From positions 620,001-684,000 of the forward strand of contig CP063848.1 in NCBI GenBank assembly GCA_015277795.1: a DNA stretch of 64,000 bases. Direction: 5' to 3'. The notes beneath the pieces were generated by a model, which did no database searches, was not told the origin of the DNA, and saw nothing but the letters and a program-made list of their open reading frames with translations. Shown piece after piece: positions 1 through 10,400 of the stretch. Positions within the stretch are counted from its first letter, which is position 1, and each line of letters begins with the position of its first letter. Made by a program: the position numbers and the translations under genes. This DNA is from Massilia sp. UMI-21 (GTDB lineage: Bacteria; Pseudomonadota; Gammaproteobacteria; Burkholderiales; Burkholderiaceae_D).

Positions 1-419
1 GGGAGCAGGTGTTCCGGGAAGGCCGCGAGGCGCAGCGCGCTGTCCAGCTCGAATTTCAGGATGTCGTAGCTGGTCTGGTCGCGCCCTCCGAGGCGCTCGC
101 GCGGGATGTTCGACAAGCGCTTGAGGTAGCTGCGGTACAGCGCGAACTGCTGCTCGCGCACTTTCGGCGAGATCGACAGGCCGAGCTTGTCGTTGAAGCG
201 GCTGTCGCCGTTCTCGGTGGCCCAGACCGGTTCGAAACGGGCCAGCGATTCGTAGTATTCGTCGGCCAGCTGGTTGAGCTGGCGGCTTTCCCGGGTGGCG
301 GCCGCCGCGGCCGGCTTGGGGGCGTCCGGCTGGGCGGCGGCTGCCGGCCCGCAGGCCAGCAGCGCGGCCGCGGCCAGGACCGCGCTCGCCGGTCGCGCAA
401 GCTTGAAGCGTGCTTTCAT
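1..419 (-). CDS. DUF885 family protein, N-terminal part (cut by window edge)
   Basis: The reading frame is open from an ATG at 419 leftwards to base 1, so only about 139 N-terminal residues are present. The protein begins with a basic n-region and an alanine/leucine-rich core (MKARFKLARP then AVLAAAALLA), followed by an Ala/Pro linker, so it is probably exported and perhaps a lipoprotein because a Cys lies near residue 23. From about residue 45 the text LNQLADEYYESLARFEPVWAT and the following GDSRFNDKLG resemble the start of DUF885 proteins, a family of predicted exported metallopeptidase-like proteins of about 600 residues. It starts 16 bases after the stop of the binding-protein gene, so the two are probably co-transcribed. 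The catalytic part lies outside the window, so activity cannot be judged. Confidence 0.7.
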   Translation of the reverse strand, partial: MKARFKLARPASAVLAAAALLACGPAAAAQPDAPKPAAAAATRESRQLNQLADEYYESLARFEPVWATENGDSRFNDKLGLSISPKVREQQFALYRSYLKRLSNIPRERLGGRDQTSYDILKFELDSALRLAAFPEHLL

Positions 420-435
420 GGTGTTTCCTTGCGAA

Positions 436-1572
436 TCAATAGCTGGCGAGCGGCGTCAGGACGCCGTTCTTGAACGTGTAGACGGTGACCGTGGTCTTCT
501 TCAGGTTTCCCTTCGGGTCATAGCCGTAGTTGCCCACCACGCCCTGGTAGCTGATCTTGTGCATGGCCGCGCCCACCTTGGCGGGGTCGACCGAATTGGC
601 CGTCTTCATGGCCTGCGCGATGAACTTGGTCTGGTCGTAGAACGAAGGCGCGTACACGTCGGGGTCGCGCTTGAACCTGGCCTTGTAGGCGTCGATGAAG
701 GCCGGGCCGCCCGGCTGCTTGGCGACGATGGCGCCGGCCTGGGCACAGCGCACGTTCTCGCCGACGGCCGGGCCGCCGAGCTTGGCCATCTCGGGGCTGC
801 ACAAGGTGTCGCCGCCCAGCAGGGGCACGTTCAGGCCGAGCGCCTTCATCTGGCGCGCCATCGGGGCGGCCTGCGGCGCATAGCCGCCGAAGAACACCGC
901 ATCCACGCGCTTGGCCTTGAGCGCGGTGAGGATGGCGGCGAAGTCGGTGGCCTTGTCGGTGGTGTATTCGTGGCCGGCGACCTTGAAGCCGTTGGCGCGC
1001 GCCTGGCGTTTGAATTCCATCGCGATGCCCTGGCCGAAAGCGGTGCGGTCGTCGATCACGCCGACGTTCCTGACCTTCAGTTCCTTGGCGGCGTAGGCCG
1101 CCATCGAGCCGCCCACCTGGGTGTCGCTGGCGACGATCCGGAACACGGTCGGGTAGCCGGACTGGGTGATCTTGGGGTTGGTGCCGACGGTCGACATCAG
1201 GATGCCGTTGTCGTTGTAGACGCGCGAAGCGGGAATCGCCACGCCCGAGTTGTACGGGCCGAGCACATACTTCACCTTGGCGTCGGCGAACTTCTGGGCC
1301 ACGTTCACGCCCTGTTTCGGGTCGCCCTGGTCGTCTTCGGACTGCAGCTCGAAGCGCAGCTGCTTGCCGCCCACCTGGATTTTCTGGGCGTTGAGTTCTT
1401 CGATGGCGAGGCGCACGCCGTTCTCGTTGTCCTTGCCGGCAAAGGCATTCGAACCCGACAGCGGACCGCTGACGCCGATTGTCACGACCTGTTCGGCGGC
1501 ATTGGCATGGGTGGTGTCAAGCGCGAGCAGCGCGGCCAGCGCGAGCGGCGCCAGGTGCAGTTTGGATGGCAT
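436..1572 (-). CDS. ABC transporter periplasmic substrate-binding protein, branched-chain amino acid (LivJ/LivK) type
   Basis: Predicted periplasmic receptor of a HAAT-type ABC importer. It has a cleavable signal peptide (MPSKLHLAPLALAALLALD, cleavage near ANA-AE). The mature protein has the type I periplasmic-binding fold: IGVSGPLSGSNAFAGKDNENG near the N-terminus, VLGPYNSGVAIPASRVYNDNG, then VGVIDDRTAFGQG and YAPSFYDQTKFI. I chose the ATG at 1572 rather than one 13 codons upstream because a GGAG lies at proper distance and the signal peptide then starts correctly. Length of 378 residues is normal. No permease or ATPase genes are adjacent, so it is an orphan receptor here, lying behind an Lrp-type regulator and ahead of the DUF885 gene. 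The ligand could be leucine-type amino acids or another small molecule. Confidence 0.88.
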   Translation of the reverse strand: MPSKLHLAPLALAALLALDTTHANAAEQVVTIGVSGPLSGSNAFAGKDNENGVRLAIEELNAQKIQVGGKQLRFELQSEDDQGDPKQGVNVAQKFADAKVKYVLGPYNSGVAIPASRVYNDNGILMSTVGTNPKITQSGYPTVFRIVASDTQVGGSMAAYAAKELKVRNVGVIDDRTAFGQGIAMEFKRQARANGFKVAGHEYTTDKATDFAAILTALKAKRVDAVFFGGYAPQAAPMARQMKALGLNVPLLGGDTLCSPEMAKLGGPAVGENVRCAQAGAIVAKQPGGPAFIDAYKARFKRDPDVYAPSFYDQTKFIAQAMKTANSVDPAKVGAAMHKISYQGVVGNYGYDPKGNLKKTTVTVYTFKNGVLTPLASY

Positions 1573-1618
1573 ACCCTGAGTCTCCGTTATGTTCAGAACG
1601 GACGCCATCATCGCACGA

Positions 1619-1675
1619 ATGGAGCGCCTGAAGAACCCCCATGGCTACGCCCTGGGGGCTTTTCAGGCGCTCCAT
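1619..1675. repeat. Long inverted repeat between the lrp-like and binding-protein genes
   Basis: ATGGAGCGCCTGAA at 1619-1632 is perfectly mirrored by TTCAGGCGCTCCAT at 1662-1675, with an inner stem CCCCCA (1636-1641) to TGGGGG (1653-1658). The RNA of either strand would form a stem of more than 20 pairs around an 11-base loop. It lies 7 bases after the stop of the leftward regulator gene and about 47 bases before the next start. There is no T-run after it on the leftward strand, so it is not a textbook intrinsic terminator. It may be an attenuating or mRNA-stabilising hairpin. Confidence 0.6.
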
Positions 1676-1681
1676 AATGAG

Positions 1682-2167
1682 TCAGGCGGGGACCCCGTGC
1701 GAGATCAGCTCCAGCGGCAGCGCGGTGGTGCATTTGATCTGCTCCATCGAGAACGCCGACGACACGCCGGTGAGACGCGCCGCCTTGATCAGCTTCTTGT
1801 AGAAGCGGTCGTAGCCGGCGATGTCGGTGGTGACCACCTTGAGCAGGTAGTCGACGTCGCCGCTCATGCGGTGGAATTCGAGCACTTCCGGCAGCGCCAC
1901 CACGGCCGCGGCGAAGCGCGCCAGCCACTTTTCGTCATGCTCGGTGGTGCGCACGCTGACGAACACGGTCACCGGCAAGCCGACCTTCTCGCGGTTGACG
2001 ATGCTGACCCGGCTTTCGATATAGCCCTCTTCCTCGAGGCGCTTGACGCGTTTCCAGCACGGCGTACTGGATAAGCCGACCTTCTCGCTGAGGCCGGAAA
2101 TGGAAAGGGTGGCATCTGCCTGCAATGCCGCAAGAATAGCGCAATCAAACTTGTCGAGTGAGTTCAT
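1682..2167 (-). CDS. Lrp/AsnC-family transcriptional regulator
   Basis: A 161-residue protein of standard Lrp/AsnC length. The N-terminal winged helix-turn-helix is visible (LDKFDCAILAALQADATLSI, then LSEKVGLSSTPCWKRVKRLE at about 24-43), followed by the linker strand GYIESRVSIVN and the ligand-binding RAM domain (VFVSVRTTEHD, then MSGDVDYLLKVVTTDIAGYD). Family members act as oligomers that sense amino acids and often control their own gene and a divergent neighbour. Here the neighbour is a cysteine-desulfurase-type enzyme, so a sulfur amino acid such as cysteine is a reasonable ligand guess, by analogy only. A 10-base palindrome lies just upstream of the start. Confidence 0.93.
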   Translation of the reverse strand: MNSLDKFDCAILAALQADATLSISGLSEKVGLSSTPCWKRVKRLEEEGYIESRVSIVNREKVGLPVTVFVSVRTTEHDEKWLARFAAAVVALPEVLEFHRMSGDVDYLLKVVTTDIAGYDRFYKKLIKAARLTGVSSAFSMEQIKCTTALPLELISHGVPA

Positions 2168-2178
2168 TTTCCCTATAT

Positions 2179-2188
2179 CAATATATTG
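2179..2188. promoter_or_regulatory. Palindrome CAATATATTG, candidate Lrp-type operator
   Basis: A perfect 10-base palindrome lies 12 bases upstream of the lrp-like start, inside a strikingly A+T-rich stretch of the divergent intergenic region (2168-2312). Lrp-family sites are commonly A/T-centred dyads of this kind, so autoregulation is plausible. This is inferred from position and symmetry only. Confidence 0.4.
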
Positions 2189-2293
2189 AGAATGAATATG
2201 CTATTAATGCGCCATAAAGCGCACAAATGAGTAAGTCTTCTCCAGCACGACTCCGTAACATACTCATCAACAATAACACGATCCTCACACGAG

Positions 2294-2311
2294 AATTACC
2301 TTTTTGTAATT
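2294..2311. promoter_or_regulatory. Inverted repeat AATTAC-N6-GTAATT directly before the desulfurase start
   Basis: AATTAC (2294-2299) and GTAATT (2306-2311) flank CTTTTT and end one base before the first ATG at 2313. No good Shine-Dalgarno is visible there. The dyad is therefore either an operator at the promoter or a weak hairpin at the translation start. Three in-frame ATGs (2313, 2316, 2319) follow. Confidence 0.35.
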
Positions 2312-2312
2312 A

Positions 2313-4319
2313 ATGATGATGAACAACGAACTTTACCTCGACGCCAACGCCACTTCGCCGGTCTTGCCGGCCGCGATCGACGCGGCCATGGCGGCCATGC
2401 GCGACGGTTTCGGGAACCCGAGCAGCAGCCATGCCGCCGGCCTGCGCGCCAGGGCGCTGCTGGACGGTACGCGCGCCAGGGCGCGCCGCGTGCTGGGCGC
2501 TGGCAAGGGAAGGATCATGTTCACCAGCGGCGCCACCGAAGGCATCCAGACCGCCGTCCTGTCGGCGCTGTGCGCGCTGCGCGAGCGGCGCCGGCGCGGC
2601 GAAGCCTGCGGCGAGCTGCTGCTGGTCGGCGCCACCGAACACAAGGCGGTGCCGGAAAGCCTGGCGCACTGGAACCGCCTGCTGGGCACCGGGCTGGAAC
2701 TGCGCATGCTGCCGGTCGACGGCGACGGCCGCCACCGCCTGGATGTGCTGCGCGAACTGGCGCCGCGCGCCGCTTTTGTGTGCACCATGGCCGCCAACAA
2801 CGAAACCGGTGTCGTGTCCGATCTGGACGGCATCGCGCGCGTGCTGGCCGAGTCGGACAGTCCGGCGCTGTGGATGGTCGATTGCGTGCAGGCGCTCGGC
2901 AAGCTGCCCCTGGACCTGGCGTCCACCCGCATCGACTACGCGCCGTTCTCCGGCCACAAGCTGTATGCGCCGAAGGGCATCGGCCTGCTGTACGTGCGCG
3001 AAGGGGCGCCCTACACGGCGCTGATGTGCGGCGGCGGCCAGGAAGCCGGGCAGCGTTCCGGCACGGAGAACATGGCCGGCATCGCCGCCCTCGGCGCCGT
3101 GCTCGGCGCGCTGGAAGAAGGCGGCACCTTCCGCACACCCGCCCAGCTGCGGGCCTGCCGCGACCGGCTTGCCGCGGCGCTGCGCGCCGCCTTCCCGGAA
3201 CTGGTGTTCAACGCCCCGCTCGAGCAGGTCTTGCCGACCACGCTGAATTTCTCGGTGCCGGGCCTGGGCAGCAAGGAGCTGCTCGACCTGTTCGACGCCG
3301 CCGGCGTGCGCGTCAGCGCCGGTTCGGCCTGCTCGGCCGCCAAGGCGGCGCCGAGCTATGTGCTGGATGCGATGGGCGTGCCGCCCGTACGCAGCGCGTC
3401 GGCGGTGCGTCTTTCGTTCGGTCCGCTCGCCGACGACGCCTTCATCGACGCCGCCTGCGCACGCATCCTGCACTGCGGCCGCGCGCTGGCGCTGGCCGGC
3501 GCCGGGGCGCCCCCGGCGGCGCGCCTGCAGCAGCTCGAATCGCAGGGCGCCAGCGGCTGGCTGCTGTTCGACGACGACGGCCGCCATTGCATCGCGATCG
3601 ACCCTCCGCCCGACCTGGCGCCGCGCATCGCCGCCGACCTGTGCGCGCGCGGCTGCCGCCTGCTGACCTGCTTCGACACCAGCCACGGCGCCGGCGGCGC
3701 CGATGCGCTGTGCGACATCCTGGGCACGACGCCGGGCTGGCCGGCCGGGGGGCTGCAACTGCGCTTCGCCGGCAACTCCGTCGACGCCATCGCGCTCGGC
3801 GGCGACGTGCTGGCCAGATCCGGCGACAGCTATCTGCTGGGCCGTCCCGAACAGGGCGTGCTGGCCCCGGAGGCCGTGCGTTTCGTGTTCGGCGCCGCGC
3901 CGGACGATGCCGTCCTTGGTGCCGCTCTCAGTGCCGCTCTCAGTGCCGCCCTATGCTGCCACCGTGTCGGCGAACCGGCGGTCTCGCGCCCGGGCGTCGA
4001 CCCGCGGCCGGAAGAGGGCATCGACCTCGATGCGACATCGGCCGCCGCCTACCTGGCGACGCACCCGGACGCCTTGCTGGTCGATGTGCGCGAACTGCCC
4101 GAGCATGCCGCCGCCACCGCCCAGCTGCGCGGACGCGCGGCGCAGCACGTGCCGCTGTCGCAACTGGCCGGCCGGGCCGCGCAATGGCTGCACGAGCCGC
4201 GACCGCTGGTGTTCCTGTGCCGCAGCGGCAACCGCAGCGCACGCGCCGCACGCCTGCTGCGCCGCCTGGGTCACGCCCAGGCGTGGCACGTCGCCGGCGG
4301 GCTGGCGCTGGCCGGCTGA
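2313..4319 (+). CDS. NifS/IscS-like cysteine desulfurase fused to a C-terminal rhodanese domain
   Basis: A 668-residue multidomain sulfur-transfer enzyme. Residues 1-390 are a class V aminotransferase of the NifS type: LYLDANATSPVLPAAID at the start, FTSGATEGIQTA, ATEHKAVPES, the PLP-binding lysine K216 in SGHKLYAPKG, GGGQEAGQRSGTEN, and the active-site cysteine C340 in SAGSACSA. Residues about 575-665 are a rhodanese domain with DVRELPEHA and catalytic C636 in FLCRSGNRSARAA. The piece between (about 400-540) faintly resembles the metallo-beta-lactamase domain of persulfide dioxygenases, for example IDPPPDLAPRIAADL and CFDTSHGAGGADAL, but lacks the metal histidines. Likely role: sulfur removal from cysteine and its hand-over within one chain. 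It diverges from an Lrp-type regulator that may control it. No iron-sulfur scaffold genes adjoin it, arguing for catabolism or sulfur relay rather than housekeeping cluster assembly. Confidence 0.85.
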   Translation: MMMNNELYLDANATSPVLPAAIDAAMAAMRDGFGNPSSSHAAGLRARALLDGTRARARRVLGAGKGRIMFTSGATEGIQTAVLSALCALRERRRRGEACGELLLVGATEHKAVPESLAHWNRLLGTGLELRMLPVDGDGRHRLDVLRELAPRAAFVCTMAANNETGVVSDLDGIARVLAESDSPALWMVDCVQALGKLPLDLASTRIDYAPFSGHKLYAPKGIGLLYVREGAPYTALMCGGGQEAGQRSGTENMAGIAALGAVLGALEEGGTFRTPAQLRACRDRLAAALRAAFPELVFNAPLEQVLPTTLNFSVPGLGSKELLDLFDAAGVRVSAGSACSAAKAAPSYVLDAMGVPPVRSASAVRLSFGPLADDAFIDAACARILHCGRALALAGAGAPPAARLQQLESQGASGWLLFDDDGRHCIAIDPPPDLAPRIAADLCARGCRLLTCFDTSHGAGGADALCDILGTTPGWPAGGLQLRFAGNSVDAIALGGDVLARSGDSYLLGRPEQGVLAPEAVRFVFGAAPDDAVLGAALSAALSAALCCHRVGEPAVSRPGVDPRPEEGIDLDATSAAAYLATHPDALLVDVRELPEHAAATAQLRGRAAQHVPLSQLAGRAAQWLHEPRPLVFLCRSGNRSARAARLLRRLGHAQAWHVAGGLALAG

Positions 4320-4331
4320 TCCGTTCTTGCA

Positions 4332-4358
4332 ACACAGGTACGCATCTGGCGCCTGTGT
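4332..4358 (+). terminator. Possible hairpin after the desulfurase gene
   Basis: ACACAGG (4332-4338) pairs with CCTGTGT (4352-4358) around a 13-base loop, 12 bases after the stop codon at 4319. No T-run follows, so termination is uncertain. Confidence 0.25.
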
Positions 4359-4485
4359 ACGTCACCGCACAGTAGCTGCCGCCGGCTTCTTCTAGCATGG
4401 CGGTGGCCGTGCGCGCCCTGCGTTTCCCTTTCCATCGACCAGCTTCAGGCGCAACGCGCGCCGGCGGTCGACAGCGCGTGCCCCT

Positions 4486-7400
4486 GTGTCGAGGTCCCTG
4501 TTGAATCAAGAGAAGAACCCGAAGGCTGAACCTGGCGCTGCCGCTGCTACTGCCGCTGCCGCTGCTGACGGTGCGCCTGGCCTGCGGACACTGCTGTCCG
4601 AACTGGACGGCGCCCTCGACGCCGCATGCGATGCGCTCGACAGCGCGCGCCGGCGCGGCAGCGAGCTTCCGCCCGCCGCCGACGCCATCCTGGACAACAC
4701 GCCTTTGCTCGACGCCCAGCTGCGCCAGGTGCGCGGCCAACTGTTGCACGATCGCGGCGTACTGCCGCCGGCGGCACCGAATGGCCAGGCGCGCATCCTG
4801 GCGCTGGCGTGCGAGGCCGTCGCCCAGGACGAAGGACGCATCGATCGCGCCGGCCTGGCGCGTGTGCTTGCCGCGTCCCAGGACGCTGCCCATTTGCAGC
4901 TGGCCGAGCTGCGCCTGTTCCCGGCGGCGCTGCGCATCGCGCTGCTCGACGCCTTGCGCCACATCGCCGTGCGCGGCGCCCGCGCCTGCGAAGAACGCAT
5001 CCTGGCCGCCGGCTGGGCCAAGCGCATGATCGACACCGCCGCCCATCGCTCGGGCGACCTGGTCTTGCTGGTGGCGGACATGGCGCGCGAGGTGGAACCC
5101 CTGGGCAGCAGCTTCGTGGCCGAACTGGCGCGCCGCCTGCAAGGCCAGGGCGGCGCCGTGGCGCAGGCCCTGGCCTGGATCGATGCGCGCCTGCTGGACG
5201 AAGGCTCCGGTATCGGCCGCCAGGTCCAGCGCGAGCGCGACACCATGGCGGCCGACGGCACGCTGGCGGCGAACATGCTGGCCAGCCTGCGCCTGCTCGG
5301 CGGCATCGACTGGCGCGCGCTGGCCGAGGAGGCCAGCGCCGTCGACGCCATCCTGCGCGCCGATCCGGATGGCAGCTACCCGCGCATGGACGGCCCCACG
5401 CGCGACCTGTACCGCCGTGCGGTCGAGACGCTGGCGCTGGGCAGCGGGCGGCTCGAGGCGGACGTGGCGCAAGAGGCGCTGGCGCTGGCCGCGGTCCACC
5501 GCGCCCCCGCCGAAGGCGGACTCGACGCGCGCCGCCGCCATATCGGCTACTACCTGGCCGGCCCGGGCCTGCAGGCGCTCGAAGCGCGGCTGCAGCCCAG
5601 GCCCGCGTTCGCGACACGGCTCAAGCGCCGCCTGCGGCATGCGCCGCTGGCGGCGGACATCGCCGCGCTGGCGCTGCTCACCCTGCTGTTCGCGGCGGCG
5701 CTGGTGCTGGTCGCCCGCCAGCAGGGCGCCGGCCTGGTCTTGCAGCTCGGCGTCGGCCTGCTGGCGCTGCTCGGCGGGAGCAGCCTGGCGCGCGCCCTGG
5801 TCGACATGATGACGGCCTGGCTGGCGCCACCGGCCCCCACGCCACGCATGGATTTCGGCGACGGCATTGCGCGCGAGGCACAAACCCTGGTGGCGGTATC
5901 GGCGTGCCTGGCGCATGCCGGCCAGGTCGATGCACTGTGCCGCGACCTGGAGGTGCGCTACCTGGCCAATCGCGATCCGCAGCTGCGTTTCTGCCTGCTC
6001 GCCGACCTGCACGATGCGCCGGCCGAAGAGATGCCGGGCGACGCCGCGCTGGTGGCGCATGCCGTTGCCGCCATCGAGGCGCTCAACCGCCGCCATGCGC
6101 GCGAGCACGACGTCGACACGCTCGACGAGGACGGCCAGCCCGTCACGCAGCGCAAGCGCGTCGAGCCCTTCGTCTTGTTGCAGCGCGCGCGCGCGTGGAG
6201 CGAGGGCGAGCATGCCTGGATCGGGCACGGGCGGCGGCGCGGCCAGTTGGCCGACCTCAACGCCCTGCTGGCAGGGACCGGGCGCGAGCGCTTCGCCGCC
6301 ATCGCGGGCAATGCGGCCGGGCTGGCCGAAATGCGCTACGTGATCGCCCTGGACGCGGCCACCGACCTGCCGCGCGACGCGGCGCGCCTGCTGGCCGGCG
6401 CGATGGCGCATCCTCTCAACCAGCCGGCCCTGGATGCCGGCGGCACCCACATCGCCGAAGGCCATGCCATGCTGCGCCCGGACGTCCGGAGCGCGCTGCC
6501 GGGCCTGCATGCCGGCCGCTACCAGCGCCTGTGGGGCGAAGGCCGGGGCACCTGGGCCGCGCGCATGGGCCGGCGCGGCGGCGATGCCAAGGGCATGTTC
6601 GGCTGGGCGGCCATCTACGACGTCGACGCCTACGAACGGGTGCTGCGCGGCCGCCTGCCGGAGGACGCGGCGCCGGCGCCGGGCACGGTCGAGGAGGGCT
6701 GCCTGCATGCGGCCGGTGACGACGAGGTCAGGCTCGAGGAAGCGATCCCCGGCAGTTACGGCGAACATGCGCTGCGCCGCCATCGCGCGGTGCGCGCGGC
6801 CTGGCAGGTGGCGGGCTGGGTGCGGCGCCGGGTCCAGCCCCATGAAACCAATCCCATGCCGGCCGCCGCGCGCTGGCAACTGTTCGACGCCCTGCGCGAC
6901 AGCCTGGCGGCGCCGGCGCTGGTGACGCTGCTGGTGCTGTGCTGGACGGCGCTGACGGCGCCCGCCTTCTGGACTGCCGCGGTGCTGTCGGTGTTGTTCC
7001 TGCCGGCCCTCGTGGGCAGCCTGGTGGCGCTGGCCGACCGTCCGCACGACGCGCCCTGGCGCCAGCATCTGGACAGCTGGGCGCGTGGCGCGCGCGCGCC
7101 GCTGGTGCGCGCCGCGCTGGCCACCAGCTTCCTGCCGCACGCGGCCTGGTGCCAGCTCGATGCGCTGGTGCGCGCGCTCTGGCGCAGCCGGGTCTCGCGC
7201 CGGCGCCGGCTCGAGTGGCGCCCGAAGGGCCTGGCCCGGCCTGCGCGGGTGGTGGCGAACAACTGGCTGACGATGTGGTTTGCGCCGACCATCGCTGTGT
7301 CCACGGCGCTGCTGCTGACCTTTGCCAATCCTTATTCGCTGTTCACGGCCGCGCCGGTGCTGCTGGTCTGGTTCCTGTCGCCGCTGCTGGCCTGGTGGAC

Positions 7401-10400
7401 CAGCCTGCCGCTACGCCAGCGTGGCCTGGCGCCGCGGCTGCCGGCGGGACGCCAGGCCACCCTGGCGCGGCTGGCGCGCCGCAGCTGGCGCTTCTTCGAA
7501 GACCATGCCGGTCCGGCCAACAACTGGCTGCCGCCCGAAAGCGTGCAGGAGCATCCGCATCCGCTGGCGGACGCGCGCAGCACGCCGGGCGGCATGGCGA
7601 TCTACCTGCTCTCCACGCTGGCGGCGCGCGACTTCGGGTTTATCGGCCCTGGAGAGCTGCTGCGGCGCCTGGACGCCGCGCTGGCGTCGATGGCGCTGCT
7701 GGAACGCTGGAACGGTCATTTCCTGTGCGCCTACGACAACGCCACGCTGGCGCCGATCGAGCCGGCCGCTGTCGCCACCGCGGACAGCGGCTGGATGGCG
7801 CTCGGCATGCGTTTGCTGGCGGCCGGCCTCGACGAGCTGCCCGACACCGCGGTCGCCGGGCCGCAAGACCTGGACGGCATCCGCGCGGCGCTGCAGGTAG
7901 TGGACGAACTGGCCCGGCACCAGCCGCATGCCGTGCGTGCGCTGGTGGCGGCCGTGTGGGCCACGCTCGACCCCCAGCACTGCCGCGCGGCCGACACGCT
8001 GCCGGGATTGTGCGAATGCTTGCGCCATGCCGCCGAGGCGGCCGATGGCTTGGTATCCGGCCTGCCGGAGCAGCTTGATCCCGCCCTGCGCGACTGGGCG
8101 GCATGCCTGGCCGCGCAATGCCATGCGCTGCAGGATGGCCTGCTGGCGCTGGCGCCCTGGATGCGGGCCGAGCAGGAATACGTGCTCGACGCCAGCCTGA
8201 CGCGTATCCCGACGCTGCGCGAACTGGCCGCGCTCGACGCGCCCGAGGGCGCGCACCACGACCTGGCGCGCCTGGTGCGTGACGGGCGCCTGCTCGCGCA
8301 AGGGCTGCTGGCCGAAGCCGGCCGGCTGGCGGGGCAGGCGCGCAGCCTGGGCGCCATGGACTTCGGCGCGCTGCTCGACCGCGGCACCGGCCTGCTGGCG
8401 GCAGGGTATCAGGTGCGCGAGCGGCGCCTCGACGCCGGCAGCTGCGACCTGCTGGCGTCGGAAGCGCGCATGGCCGCCTACCTGGCCGTGGCCCAGGGCC
8501 AGCTCGCACAGCGCCACTGGTGGGCGCTCGGGCGGCCGATGCGCATCGCCGGCGGCGAGCAGTTGCTGCTGTCGCGCAGCGGCGCGCTGTCGGACTACCT
8601 GGCGCCGCAACTCCTGATGCCGTCCTGGCGCGACACCCTGCTCGACCATGCCGGCCGCGCCGCCGTGCGCGCCCAGGTGGCCCATGGCGAGCGCCATGCC
8701 ATTCCCTGGGGTTTTTCGGAGTCGGCCTGCAACGCGGTCGACGCCCAGCTGCGCTTCCAGTTCGGCCGTTTCGGCATTCCCGCGGCGAGCCTCGGGCGCG
8801 GAAACGAGGACGAGCTGGTGGCGGCTCCCTACGCGGCGCTGCTGGCGCTGCCGGTGGCGCCAGGCCCCGCGCTGGCCAACCTGGAGCGCATGGCGCAGGA
8901 AGGGCTGGCCGGCGACTACGGCTTTGTCGATGCGGTCGACCACACGCCGGCGCGGCTGCCGCATGGCGAAGACCGGCAGGTGGTGCGCCTGGTCGCCACC
9001 CGCCACCAGGGCATGGGCCTGCTGGCGCTGCTGCAGCTGCTGCACGATGCGCCGATGCAGCGCCGCTTCGTCCGCGACGCCGAACTGCGCGCGGCGCTGC
9101 CGCTGCTGCAGGAAGCGCCACCAAGCAGCGGCGCCTCGACCTCGCACGCCTGCGAGGGCGCGGCCGGGCGCGCCGGTCCCGCGCACGGGCGGGTCATCGA
9201 CTACGCCGGCGCGGCCGCCGGCGCCCTGGAACTGCAGCTGCTGTCGAACGGTGGCTACCACGTGATGGTGGACAGCGACGGCGCCGGCTACAGCCGCTGG
9301 AACGGCGTACCGCTGACCCGCTGGCAGCCGGATCCACTCGGTGCGCACGGCGGCCTGGCCTGCGTGCTGCGCGATGTCGCTTCCGGCGAGCTGTGGTCGG
9401 CCACGCTGGCGCCGGTGGTTGGCGAGCCGGCCCGCTACGAGGCGGTCTTCGCCGAGGGGCGCGCCAGCTTCCGGCGCGAGGAGCGCGGCATGGCGATCGC
9501 GACCGAAGTGGTGGTGGCGCCCGAGGACGACGCCGAGCTGCGGCGCATTCGTCTGCGCAACACCCTCGACCAGCCGCGCACCCTGGAAGTAACCGGCCAT
9601 GTGGTGCTGGCGCAGGCCGCAGCGCCGAACGTGCCGAACCTGCCCGGCATCTCGGTGCGCACTGACGAGGCCTCGCAGTCGATCCTGTGCCAGCTGGGAC
9701 CGGGCGCGCCGGTGGTCTTTTTCCAGATGGCGCTGCTGGGTAGCGGCGCGGCGAGTGCGCCGCTGTTCAGCAGCACCTGCGCCGATCCGGCCGGCCCGCT
9801 GGCGCCGCTGGAAGAAACGCCCGCGGTGGCGGCGCTGGCGGTCCGCCGCGTCATCACGCTGGCGCCACGCCAGGAAATCACGCTCGACCTGGCCATGGGC
9901 GCCGCCACCACGCCGGCCGGCGCGCGCCAGCTGGCGGCACGGCACGCCGATCCGCAGGTGGTGCAGCAGGCGGTCGAGGCGGCATGGACGCATGGCCAGG
10001 CTTTCCTGCGCGCGGCCGGCCTGGGCGATGCCCAGGCCCAGCGCTACAACCGCCTGGCCGCTTGCCTGCTCGACCCCAGGCCGGGCTTGCGCGCGGACCC
10101 GGGCATCATCGAGCGCAACGTGCGCGGCCGCGCCTCCCTGGCCGCCTACGGCGTGGACTGCAGCCGCCCGCTGCTGGTGCTGCAGCCCGGTCCGGACAGC
10201 AGCCTGGCGCACGACGTCCTGCAGGCGCATGCCTACTGGCGCGCACGCGGCTTCGACGCCGAACTGGTGCTGCTGTGCGAGAACCGCGAGATCCGCGACC
10301 AGGCGCTGCTGCTGGCGCCGGAAGCGCTGGACACCCCCGGCGGCATCCACCTGCACCTGCTGGCCGAGCTGCCGCAGGAAGACCGCATCCTGCTGCTCGC

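Noticed and set aside
4320..4485. Small gene between the desulfurase and the NdvB-like gene
   Set aside because: No frame with a start and ribosome-binding site reads like protein; only a weak hairpin is seen.
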